A DNA stretch of 64,000 nucleotides, taken from contig NC_082405.1 of NCBI RefSeq assembly GCF_004011695.2, forward strand, positions 682,001 to 746,000. The letters run 5' to 3'. A program made the translations under genes and the position numbers. Position 1 is the first letter of the stretch, and every line of letters begins with the position of its first letter. This DNA comes from Ascochyta rabiei (lineage: Eukaryota > Ascomycota > Dothideomycetes > Pleosporales > Didymellaceae). Positions 9,947-19,723 of the stretch are shown here, in pieces. A model generated the notes under the pieces. The model did no database searches and was not told the origin of the DNA. It saw only the letters and a program-made list of their open reading frames with translations.

Positions 9947-12900
9947 TCATACAGCAGTACTGTATCCGCCGCCGTACCCTCTTCTTGTCTGATACCTCAA
10001 GTATGCCTTCCTCCCCTCGTCAGCCCAGAAAACACAGCTCGCGACAGCGATGAGATGTGCGAGATCCAACAACCCCAGCGCTTCCGTCTGGAAGACGTGT
10101 TGCAGCGGCGGGAAGTAGATCACAAGGAGCTGTCCAACCAACGACCCAGACACGGCGTAATTGAACATTTTGTTGTCAAACACACCGATCTCGCCAGTAA
10201 GTACCGACTTTGTCGACGAACGGCAAGTGAGGGCATTGAACATGTCGAAGAGCACGAAGCAGGTGAATGTCATGGTGGTGTCGCGAGCTGTCACTTCGTT
10301 GTCGACACTCATTTCGCGGTAGTACGTGGTCAGAGTGCCGAGCATAATGATAGAGGCGGACTGCAGGACGCGTTGGATGAGTTTGCGGGTGAGTACGCGC
10401 GCATGTCGAGGTCGCGGCGGTAGAGCCATGACGGCTGGGTCGACTGGCTCGACGCCGAGCGACTGCGCAGGAGGGCCGTCCATGAGAATGTCTGGTCGCT
10501 GTTAGTTGTCGAGTCCTGGAGAAATAGCGACGGAAGACTCACTGATCCAAAGAATTTGCATGGCGTTGAGTGGGTTTTGAAAGCCGAGGAAGGTACTCAG
10601 CAACACCAGACTCAACGCCGCCGCACTGGTACTCAGCTGGAACGTCAGGAAGTTTTGGATGTTGTAGAAGATGCCCTTGCCTTCCTCCATAGCATTCAGA
10701 ATTGTGGCGAAGTTGTCGTCTGTAAGGATCATATCAGCCGCCTCCTTGGCGACATCTGTACCAAGCTTGCCCATGGAGATGCCGATATCAGCCTTCTTCA
10801 GAGCAGGTGCATCGTTGACGCCGTCACCGGTCATCGCAACGACATCGCCCCGTGCTTGAAGCGCACGGATGATCTTCATCTTGTGTTCTGGACTTGTGCG
10901 CGCAAAGATGGAGGTCGTGGCAATGGCTCGGGAAAGCTCCTCATCACTCATCTGGTCCAATTCATCACCGCGGATGACAGAGCGTCCGAGGGCCGAGTTG
11001 GCGTTAATTGGCATGCCTAGGCTCTTGCCGATGGCCACTGCTGTGGTTTCAGCGTCACCTGTGATCATAATCACCTTGACTTTGCCAGCCATCAGACGTC
11101 GAATAGCCTTCTCCACGCCCTTTCGCGGCGGATCGCTCATGCCAACCAGGCCAGCGAAAACCAAGCCGCGGTAGTGTTCGTCGTCACCCATGGCAGAGGC
11201 CGAAGAAGCCGCTGGTGTCAATGTGCCGCTGCTCGCCTTCTTACGCGCAGGCCCGCTTGCAAAGCCCAGTACTCGCAACCCTTCCTGTGCCATTGCGTCT
11301 GCAGCTCTTAGGACCTCTTGCCTTCGTGACTGATCGAGGTTTGCCTCTTTCCCTTGAGCGTTGACATAGGCGTCGCATCGATCAAGTACTCTTTCAATTG
11401 CACCCTTGATGTACGACACGTCCAAACTTGAATTCAGATCTGCACCAGATTTGCCGCTGATGACGACCCCCATCCACTTTCTCTCGGAGCTGAATGGGGT
11501 TTCGAACTTGCGCGTGCCGAGTCTTTCCCTAACATCGTCTTCTGAGAAGGCGTCGAGGAGGTCTAAAAGTGCAACGTCTGTAGGCTGGCCCACCCACCGA
11601 CTTCTTGCCAACGAATTGTCGTCGCCCATGGTTGACGACAGCACTGCAGCCGTTGATGCAGACGCGGCTTCGTCGCTCAACAGGCGCGCGTTGTTGACAA
11701 TGTTACCGATGCGCAGGATGTTCCGGGTGGGAGAATCGAGGTTGTCCGTATCATGCTTCTTCTTGACGTCTATCGGGGCCAACTCATCAAAGTGCCATAA
11801 CTTGGTGACCGTCATGTGGTTGGTTGTGAGCGTGCCGGTCTTGTCAGTGCAGACGACGTTGACTGATGCCAATGTCTCGACACTAGGGAGGCGTCGTACA
11901 ATCGCATCGCGTTTCGACATCCTCAACACACCCAGGGCAAGCGTGACCGTGACGATGATTGGCAGCCCTTCTGGAATCGCAGCGACTGCGAGTGATACGC
12001 CGATTTGGAAGACTTCCAGGAATTTCCAGCCTCTCCAGAGTCCTACAAGGCCGATGAAAGCGATTACGACAAACGACATGTAACTGAGATCCTTTCCCAG
12101 CTGATCCATGGACAACTGTAAAGGTGTTCGTGGGCTCTCAATCTCCTGTAGGGATGCCGAAATGGCGCCGAATTCGGTGTTGCCGCCTGTGCCAATGACG
12201 ATGCCCTGGCCATAGCCTGATCGAACCAAAGTGCCCATGAACGCGATGTTCTTCTGGTCATTGAGACGAATATCGGCGCCAACCGTTCCAGCACCCTCGG
12301 AGGCGTAGAAAGGCGACGGTGCGCGTTGTGTCCCCGACGGAGGGGTGATTGTATCTGGGGTCTTGCCGACTGGCTCGTTCTCTCCCGTCAGGTTCGACTC
12401 GTCGATGGAGAGATCTGCAGCGTGGGTGATTCGAATATCAGCCGGTATGCGGTCGCCAGTGTGGAAGAGGACCAAGTCACCCGGTACCAGCAATGTCGCG
12501 GAGATGGTGGTCGACTTTCGCTTGGCAGCCGCCAGCGCCGCTGTCGTATCCTTCAGGTGGTCCAGTTCGATCTCTTCTGTAGCCGTACCGGTCGCGCGCG
12601 AGTGCTCCTGGCCTGCCCGAACGATGTGTGCAGAGTGCGGCACCAACGAGTTCAGCGCCTCCAAAGACTTCTCAGACCGGTATTCCTGTACAAAGCCCAC
12701 GGTGACAACGATTGTGACTGCTGCTGTGATACTGATGGCATCCTCGAGGTTGCCCAGCATCAAAGACACGGCGGCGGACCCCAGTAACAACAAGATCAGA
12801 GTCTCCTTGAACTGCTTCACGAACCGAAGCCATAGCGGCTCGGGCTCTTCGTGGGGAAGCTCGTTGCGTCCGTGAGCATGTATGCGCGCCGAGGCATCGG

Positions 12901-13167
12901 ACGAGGCTAGACCGTGGGTTTCTGACGTCTGTAGTCTTTGCGCGGTTTCCTGACGTGACAGAATCGAGTACGAGGCTGTTATCGATTGCTTGGGCTGATG
13001 TCGTTAGCTACTGCTTCTCGAAGCGTTGCGAGCATAGGTACCGAAGGGGTTCCGCTCCTCTTGTGCTCCGCTGGCGGTTGCAGGCGTGGAGAGCCAGGGC
13101 GCGAAGATGTGGACCCCCCATTGGAAGCATGGAACGTGGGCAGTGACGGTGTCGAGACTCTGGACAT
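9947..13167 (-). CDS. PMR1: Golgi-type Ca2+/Mn2+ P-type ATPase, PMR1 family
   Basis: This encodes a P2A-type pump of roughly 1000 residues. Visible in order are an N-terminal cytosolic cation-ATPase region ([14 protein letters not shown]), membrane helices near [17 protein letters not shown], the actuator motif TGENEPVGK, the phosphorylation motif [13 protein letters not shown] (Asp coded near 11.84 kb), the nucleotide-domain motif [14 protein letters not shown], the hinge [15 protein letters not shown], and C-terminal helices. The family moves Ca2+ and Mn2+ from cytosol into the Golgi lumen, supporting glycosylation and secretion. An intron at 10492-10542 (GTGAGT..CAG) restores LWINILMDGPP, as expected for the M6 region. 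The first exon starts at 13167 ([10 protein letters not shown]) and is joined by an intron near 12.95-13.05 kb whose exact ends I cannot fix: the best phase-compatible acceptor removes SYSILSRQ, so this join needs transcript data. Confidence 0.92.
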
Positions 13168-13780
13168 GATGGCATGTCAGAGACACTTTGTGCGCGGCCG
13201 TCGAACGTGGCCCACGGTGTGTTGGCGCGGGGAGGAATGGATGGTAGTCTGTGGCCGACTATCGCATTGGTGCTGCTAAGAAAACAAATGCAATCAACAG
13301 GCAGGGGGTATCACAGGAAAGGAGCGGGCAAGTGTGCTGGAAGTGGTGTTGTTCTTGGTCTGAAGGGCCACTTGGTTGGATGTAGACGTCGATGCTCAAA
13401 ACGTCAAAGCACCGGCACTCACCAGCAGGGGTCGTCCAGCGGCGATCCGGCGGTCTCGACGGTCTCGACGCGAGTTCACGGGTTTCACACTGCCAAGCGG
13501 TTTGACCAGCGGCTTCGCAGGTCAGCGAACACGGTGAGAGCTGCTTGCAGCTTGCAGCTTGCAGTTTGCAGACTGTCTGGCAAGCCCTCTCACGGACATG
13601 CGATTCTCTGCCGCATCCAGAAGGAGCACAGGATCGTAGGCTTGGCAGGCACTGGACATGGCATGCCGTGTCCACTGTCCAGTGATGGCGCGCTTTCGCT
13701 GTGCATCTGTGATGTCATGCGCCGAGGCTGCCTGAGAGCCATGGCAGCAGAATCACAATCTGCAGTGGCTCGACGTGCTT

Positions 13781-13874
13781 GGTAGCCTGACGTGCTCGGT
13801 AGCCTGACGTGCTCGGTAGCCTGACGTGCTCGGTAGCCTGACGTGCTCGGTAGCCTGACGTGCTCGGTAGCCTG
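13781..13874 (+). repeat. 17-bp tandem repeat, five copies plus a partial one
   Basis: The unit is GGTAGCCTGACGTGCTC, starting at 13781, 13798, 13815, 13832 and 13849, with a partial copy at 13866 and a degenerate half-unit before the array. Each copy carries TGACGT, the core recognised by CREB/ATF-type bZIP factors. Confidence 0.9.
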
Positions 13875-14031
13875 CAGCGTCCACGATGCCGTGTCGAGTG
13901 CAGCGTGGGATGCGTGGATGAGGTCCAAGTCAAGGGCAGAATCCATCTTGATTGGCAAGGGGAACAGTGAATGGCTGCCATCGAAGCTCGAGAGTGCATT
14001 TACAGAGTTCTTCACGTTCTTCGAATTCTTC

Positions 14032-14110
14032 AAGTTCTCAAGTTCTCAAGTTCTCAAGTTCTCAAGTTCTCAAGTTCTCAAGTTCTCAAGTTCTCAAGTT
14101 CTCAAGTTCT
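14032..14110 (+). repeat. 8-bp tandem repeat AAGTTCTC, about ten copies
   Basis: Near-perfect repeats of AAGTTCTC are flanked by decayed CTTCAAGTT units. The array ends about 365 bp upstream of the SCC1 start codon. Confidence 0.9.
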
Positions 14111-14474
14111 TCAGATTCTTCAAGTTCTTCAAGTTCGAGTTGGTTGCGGTGCAGAAACGTCGTAACGAAACGTGACGTGACATAAGCGGCGATCGTGCCT
14201 TCAGCCAGCCTCCAACCAGCCTCGCAGCAGACACCCGGACCCGGACCACCCACCCCTACGCGCGCATTCACACCACCATCCAAACTCGACTTTTTGCGAC
14301 CTTCACTGCCATTGCTACCCTTGCGCCCGCCCTTGGCCGCTAGAATCGCATCCGTCGGCGCGCGCATACCGTTTGCGCACCCACCTGCCGCCGACGCGCC
14401 GACGTAAACAACAAGGCCTCCGACGCGTCCGCTCCCCCACCCCCGCGCAACCACAGTGCCCCCCTGCCACCACC

Positions 14475-16419
14475 ATGTTTCTTCCCGAGGACCTCCTCTT
14501 CAAGTCGGGCCAGCTTGCCCGCGTCTGGCTCGCCGCCAACCAGCACAAGAAGCTCACCAAGGCCCAAGTCTTGCAGGACAAGATCGATGAAGACATCCAG
14601 GTCATCATCCGGCCCGAGGGCGCTGCTGGTGGCCCGCTGGCATTGCGCTTGAACGGCCAGCTGCTGCTCGGTGTCGTGCGCATCTACCACAGGAAGGCGC
14701 ACTACCTGCACGACGACTGCAACGACGCGTTGTGGAAGATCAAGATGGTTGGTGAGCCGGTTCTTGTCTGCGCCAATGACTAACGCGCTGCAGGCTTTCC
14801 GCCCGGGAAACATCGACCTGCCCGCGCAGACACACGTCGCTAACCCTACAAGTCTGACACTGCCCGACATGATCACGGATCTTGACCTGCTCGCGCCCAT
14901 GCCCGACCCAGCCTTGCTCCTGTCGCAGACGCTCGACGGAGACCTTGCCTTTGGAAACACCACCCTGTCAGATTGGGACGCCAGCCAGTTTCTGTCTCAC
15001 AGTGTCGAGCAACCACGCCAGCCCGAGATGGAACTGGACGACGAGGACCAGCTCAGGCTCGACATTGGCGAAGACTTCGAGCCTCTCCACCTACCGTTCG
15101 ACGAAGGCACCAGCATCGAAGTCGCACGTCGCGAATCCCTTCAGCGACCCAGGGAGGAAGAGTTCGGCACAGAGCTAAAGGACCTGCGCGACGACATGGA
15201 ATTCCAGGTGGACACTGGCGAAGACATGACCGACCTGGCACACGGCACGGAACTCAATCTCGGTCTAGACACCGAAATGGGTGGTATGGCCGGCACGGAA
15301 TTGCCACTCCCCCTGCCATCTTCCGTGGCTGGAGATGACGTGCCACAACTTACTCGCGAAGACTCGCCGTTATCCGAGCTTGGCGAGGAGGAAGCTACTC
15401 GCCTTGCCCAAGAAGTTGCCGAGCAAGATCCCACCGTGTTCGAGCCTGAGCAGGAGGAAGAATCGATCCACCAGGCCAGGGCCAAGCGCAGAAAGGTCAT
15501 CACCCAGGATGCCGAAACCATGATCTCGACCGCCCAGCTCAGGGATCAGCAAACGAATCGTGACAAGATCCTGAAGCAGGCGTCGTTCCTACCGCGCGAC
15601 CCGCTCTTGATGGCACTGCTTAACATGCAGAGGTCCGGTGGCTTTGTTTCTAGCATTCTGGGCGACGGCCGAAGTCAAGGCTGGGCTCCTGAATTGAGAG
15701 GCATTCTTTCGTTGGAGCTTGTTTCGCGTCCTAGCAAGCGCAAGCGCGACAACGCCATTGCAGGTCTTGAACAGACTGAAGGCGAAGCCGCTGTCGAGGT
15801 GGAGAAGACGCCGCAGCTTGAGATCGAACAGGACGAGCCGACATTGGGGGTGGATGACTTCAACCTCGGCGGCGATCCTACAATCGTTGAAGACGACGAG
15901 ATCATCCACCTCCCTAGCGATATCGGCGCGCGACCAGTCGAGGAAGAGGAAGACGAGGCCTTCTCTCCCATCCCCGACAACTTTGACGACACAACCGTCC
16001 CGCTGTACCACCCAGCTGAGAGCGGCCCCATCTCGCTAGGCACCAAGCATGCCGTTCACCTCCTGCGGGAACAGTTTGGCCCGGATGCAGAGGAGAGCGA
16101 ATCGATGCGACAGAAGAACACAATCGTCTTCCAGGAGCTGCTTCCCGAGGCCCAGACATCACGAGCCGACGCTACCAAGATGTTCTTCGAAGTCTTGGTT
16201 CTCGCCACAAAGGATGCAATCAAGGTCGAGCAGCCAGGCACCGCGCTGGGAGGACCGCTCCGCATTCGCGCAAAGCGTGGCCTCTGGGGGCAGTGGGCCG
16301 AGACGGCTGCTAGCGGTGAGCTGGCCTCGCAAAGCCAGGCTGCTGCGCAGACAACAGCAGTCGATGCACCTGCGGAGAGCATTCTTGCTGGCCCGGCTGA
16401 GGTTTCTGTTTCCGCGTAA
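14475..16419 (+). CDS. SCC1: cohesin kleisin subunit SCC1/MCD1/RAD21
   Basis: Two exons, 14475-14747 and 14794-16419, give 632 residues. The N-terminal Rad21/Rec8 domain spans about residues 1-105 (MFLPEDLLFKSGQLARVWLA; VRIYHRKAHYLHDDCNDALW; KIKMAFRPGNIDLP). The C-terminal winged-helix domain lies at about 575-620 (ADATKMFFEVLVLATKDAIK; GPLRIRAKRGLWG) and binds the SMC1 head in the family. The long middle is acidic and disordered. SIEVARR at residues 198-204 fits the yeast separase pattern SxExxR. The protein closes the cohesin ring that holds sister chromatids together. The 46-nt intron must begin GTTGGT to keep phase, because the stronger-looking GTGAGC four bases later would shift the frame. 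SUA5 follows on the same strand. Confidence 0.93.
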
Positions 16420-16776
16420 AAATTCCATGGCTCTTGGTTTGGCTCTGCTGGATTAGCGACTTCGTTTGGGGGATACTGGTATTCATATGGCGGCGTTGGC
16501 CGGATACCCTTGACATGCAAGGCTTGGGCCCTGCTTTTGTTTGAACAGGTGCTGGGCAGGCGTACTGCGGCGTTTGTGAGGCTCAATGTATGACTTGTGG
16601 TAGGATAGCACTAAGCAGATACGCCCTAGTAATGCGATGCATTTCACGCTCACTCGACTCTTGCTGTTGGATACCAACGTCCAACATGACGTCGCGCGCC
16701 AAGGTCTGGATCGGAAAGGATCCACCGCCTTTCGGAACGCTCGAAAATTTGGGCTTCAACACCAGTCATCAGTCTG
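16420..16776. other. SCC1-SUA5 intergenic region
   Basis: This holds the 3' flank of SCC1 and the promoter of SUA5. No structured RNA, repeat or additional gene is visible. Confidence 0.5.
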
Positions 16777-18303
16777 ATGCTAACGCGCCATCCCCGCATA
16801 CCAAATGTCAAATCCGCACAATTCTCCTTGTACCCTTTCCGAACACGCGCGCTGGTGCAACTCGCCGCATCAGGCTTTCGACGTACTCTTGCTACCACCT
16901 TGAACACTCCGCCCACGCCAAGATTTACAGATTCGCCAGCACCCAAGACCAGTAGCGTGTTGTACGCACGCACAGTCACAAACATGGACACCAACATACT
17001 CGCCGTCGACCCGCAGAGACTGGGGGGCATCACCTTCACAGAGTCGACAACGGACTTGATCGAAGAGTGGCACATAGACTATGCGGAGGGGAAGGATTAC
17101 CAGAGTCTCAAGAGAGCCGCCGAGGAGATAACAAACACAGACACGCCAGTTGCCTTCCCAACGGAGACTGTGTATGGACTGGGGGCGGACGCGACGAGGA
17201 GCTCAGCAGTCAAGGCAATCTTCGCTGCAAAAGGCAGACCTTCAGACAACCCTCTGATCGTACACATCCACTCGTTGCCTCAGTTGCGCGAACTGCTGTC
17301 AGACAATGGAGCGTCGCAGACGGAAGTCGACCCTATTCCTGCCATCTACAGGCCGCTCATCGAGCGCTTCTGGCCTGGTCCCTTGACCATCATCCTCCCC
17401 GTACCTGAGAAGACCGTGCTCGCACCAGAGGTCACTGCCGGCCTGACGACCTTTGGCGCGCGCATGCCGCGTTCTATCCTCGCGCTTTCGCTTCTGCGCC
17501 TCTGTGGGCGCCCCCTCGCCGGTCCCTCTGCGAATGCGTCTACACGGCCTTCCCCAACCGCAGCCGAGCACGTCTTCGATGATCTGCAAGGGCGCATACG
17601 CACCATCGTGGACGGCGGACCCTGCGAAGTCGGCGTTGAGAGCACAGTTGTGGACGGGCTATCGAGTCCACCGAGCATACTGAGGCCAGGTGGTGTCACT
17701 GTAGAACAGCTCAGGCAGTGTCCCGGTTGGGAGAATGTCACTATCGCTTACAAAGATAAGCAAGAGGGAGGCGCGAGCAAGCCTCGAGCACCGGGGATGA
17801 AGTACAGGCACTACAGCCCGAAAGCAGAGGTTATACTATTTGAAGCCGGTGCAGCAAGGCCTGGGACAGAGGAGGTTACGAGGAAGAGCAAGGTCGGGAT
17901 AATACGCACGAAGAGCTGGAAGCCCGCGCTGGGTTTGACGGCTCAGGACACGAGCGTGCGAGACGCCAACGGACAGGCCAACGGAACGGCACACGCAGAC
18001 ACGACCTCTACTAACCCCGCAGGCGCGTCATCGCGACTCTCGAATCTCCTCCGCTCAGTCATCCAGCACCAGATCCCGCATGCACAGCGCCACACTCTCG
18101 ACTCGATCGACACGGAAGTATGGGACATCAACCTCGGCGCAGAAACCGAAGGCGTCGCGCGCGGGCTCTTCTCAGCACTGCGGGAGCTAGACAAGAAGGG
18201 TGTTGAAGTCATCTTCGTGGAGGGCATTGACGACACGACTGGAGACGACATTGCAGCAGCAGTGATGAACAGGCTGAGGAAAGCCGCCGAGATCCGTACG
18301 TGA
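16777..18303 (+). CDS. SUA5: threonylcarbamoyl-AMP synthase, Sua5/YrdC family
   Basis: A single exon of 508 residues from the first Met, or 439 from Met70 at 16984. The enzyme condenses threonine, bicarbonate and ATP to threonylcarbamoyl-AMP, the donor for t6A at position 37 of ANN-decoding tRNAs. The YrdC domain (about residues 110-300) shows FPTETVYGLGADATRSSAVK, AAKGRPSDNPLIVHIHSL and GPSANASTRPSPT, the family's KGRP and SxN substrate-binding signatures. The Sua5 C-terminal Rossmann-like domain covers about residues 345-500 and starts after APGMKYRHYSPKAEV. The first 69 residues are Arg/Ser/Thr/Pro-rich with few acidic residues, like a mitochondrial presequence. Starting at Met70 would give the cytosolic form. 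Confidence 0.94.
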   Translation: MLTRHPRIPNVKSAQFSLYPFRTRALVQLAASGFRRTLATTLNTPPTPRFTDSPAPKTSSVLYARTVTNMDTNILAVDPQRLGGITFTESTTDLIEEWHIDYAEGKDYQSLKRAAEEITNTDTPVAFPTETVYGLGADATRSSAVKAIFAAKGRPSDNPLIVHIHSLPQLRELLSDNGASQTEVDPIPAIYRPLIERFWPGPLTIILPVPEKTVLAPEVTAGLTTFGARMPRSILALSLLRLCGRPLAGPSANASTRPSPTAAEHVFDDLQGRIRTIVDGGPCEVGVESTVVDGLSSPPSILRPGGVTVEQLRQCPGWENVTIAYKDKQEGGASKPRAPGMKYRHYSPKAEVILFEAGAARPGTEEVTRKSKVGIIRTKSWKPALGLTAQDTSVRDANGQANGTAHADTTSTNPAGASSRLSNLLRSVIQHQIPHAQRHTLDSIDTEVWDINLGAETEGVARGLFSALRELDKKGVEVIFVEGIDDTTGDDIAAAVMNRLRKAAEIRT

Positions 18304-18499
18304 ATGTGGAATGTAGAAACAAATCTCACCTTCCAACATCACGTTTCTCTTACTGTGCAAAGTATTCACGGAATATATTCACAGCCTCCGTGAAGGGAAC
18401 ATTCGTTTACCTCAACCACTGCTACCCATCACCTCCCTCCCATCCCCAACAATCCGCACAACTCATCACCATCCTCCAATACACCAAGCAATACACACC

Positions 18500-19141
18500 A
18501 TGCACTTCCCCAGCACCCTCGCCTTCCTCTCCAGCGCCCTCGCACTAGCGTTGCCCACCAGCGCCCACGGCTCCTTGACAGGGCCGTCTATCAGTCCCAG
18601 TCTAAGCACAGCCACGACGACGACCACAGACCCCTACATGAACACCGAGACAAGGACAGCAAGGAGTGCGAAGAAGACCAAAACCGCGTTCGCGACGGTG
18701 ACGCGTATCATGGCCACATCTGCGTACGTGACGACATCAGCAACGGCCTCGCATCTCGCAGATCCGCCGTGCACGAAGGGAGAATGTGAGGAAGAGGGAA
18801 ATGGAAATGGCAGAACAAGCGCAACAGTAGAGATGGGTACGGAGATACATGCAGATACAGATCTCGATGCCAGTGCAGCACCAACGACAACAGCCACAAC
18901 AACAACAACACGTCCCAGCTCCAGCCGCGCCATCAGCCGGCTAACACGGGCTGCGAACAGCACCGGCCGCCTCGGCGCGATGGGGATAGTGAGCGTCAAT
19001 AACGCTGCGATGGGTACGTTGGACACTGCGGTTACGGGAGGAGTTCCGGGAGGTTCGTTTAAGCCTACGGCACCAGACCGCGAGTCGTCGGCGTGGGACG
19101 CAGAACGCACCTCGCTCCTCTCCACCACACCGCCAGCAACA

Positions 19142-19172
<31 letters not shown>

Positions 19173-19624
19173 GTGGGACCACGACCTCGCGATCAGCATC
19201 TCACGCCGCCGGCGGTGACGGTGACGGTTGGGGGTTGGGCGGGTTCGAGTGGCCGGGGTTTGGCGCTGCTGAGACTACTCCTTCGACCTCTGCTGCGACC
19301 TCCATCGCACCTGCATCTGCTGCTACGCTCACCACCCACCCCGGCGACGGAATAGCATGGTCCGGCACCGACAACGCCATCCGTCTACAGCTGCACGACC
19401 GCGCGCTCCTTGGTCCGGGGGGGATGGGGAAAGGGGAGCTCCGGCGTGGGCTTCGCAGACATGGTGGGAATGGTGGGGATGTAAGACAGCGGGAGTGTAG
19501 GGTTTGTGGTACCGAGGGCAAGGTGCTGTGTAGAGGGGATGTAGCGGTTGGGGTTTGTGAAGAGGGGTGTTTGGTGATGAAGATGCTGGGGAGGGGGAGG
19601 GGGAATGGATGCGAAGACGAGTAG
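18500..19624 (+). CDS. Ser/Thr/Ala-rich secreted protein, uncharacterised
   Basis: The frame encodes 374 residues. The first 23 are a clear signal peptide (MHFPSTLAFLSSALALALPT, with likely cleavage after SAHG or nearby). The rest is Thr/Ser/Ala-rich with acidic and basic patches, TATTTTT and poly-Ala blocks, and one CTKGEC pair. This composition suits a heavily O-glycosylated wall or extracellular protein. The last 60 residues change to Gly/Arg/Cys-rich sequence (CRVCGTEGKVLCRGD). Over the same DNA another frame reads SSGVGFADMVGMVGM and stops, so a short unseen intron or frame slip near 19430 could give a different C-terminus. No known domain is recognised. The ATG lies 196 bp after the SUA5 stop. 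Confidence 0.55.
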
Positions 19625-19723
19625 GCGATGGAGAGGAATGGAAACTCGGCGATTGTGAATCCCGAGGACTGTTTACGGATGGCTACTGCTAACGTGATGC
19701 TATGCTGGCTGGAGTTTGGGCAC

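Larger units (their letters stand above)
13168..14474. other. 1.3 kb divergent region between PMR1 and SCC1 with two minisatellites
   Basis: This is the shared upstream region of PMR1 (minus) and SCC1 (plus). It contains a 17-bp array with a TGACGT core and an 8-bp AAGTTCTC array closer to SCC1, plus a short GCTTGCA repeat at about 13541-13570. Pyrimidine-rich sequence with CCACC blocks precedes the SCC1 ATG. No gene is supported. Confidence 0.6.

Noticed and set aside
13541..13570. GCTTGCA-type repeats as a CRISPR-like or operator array
   Set aside because: Units are directly adjacent 7-mers without spacers, in a eukaryotic genome. It is a short slippage repeat.
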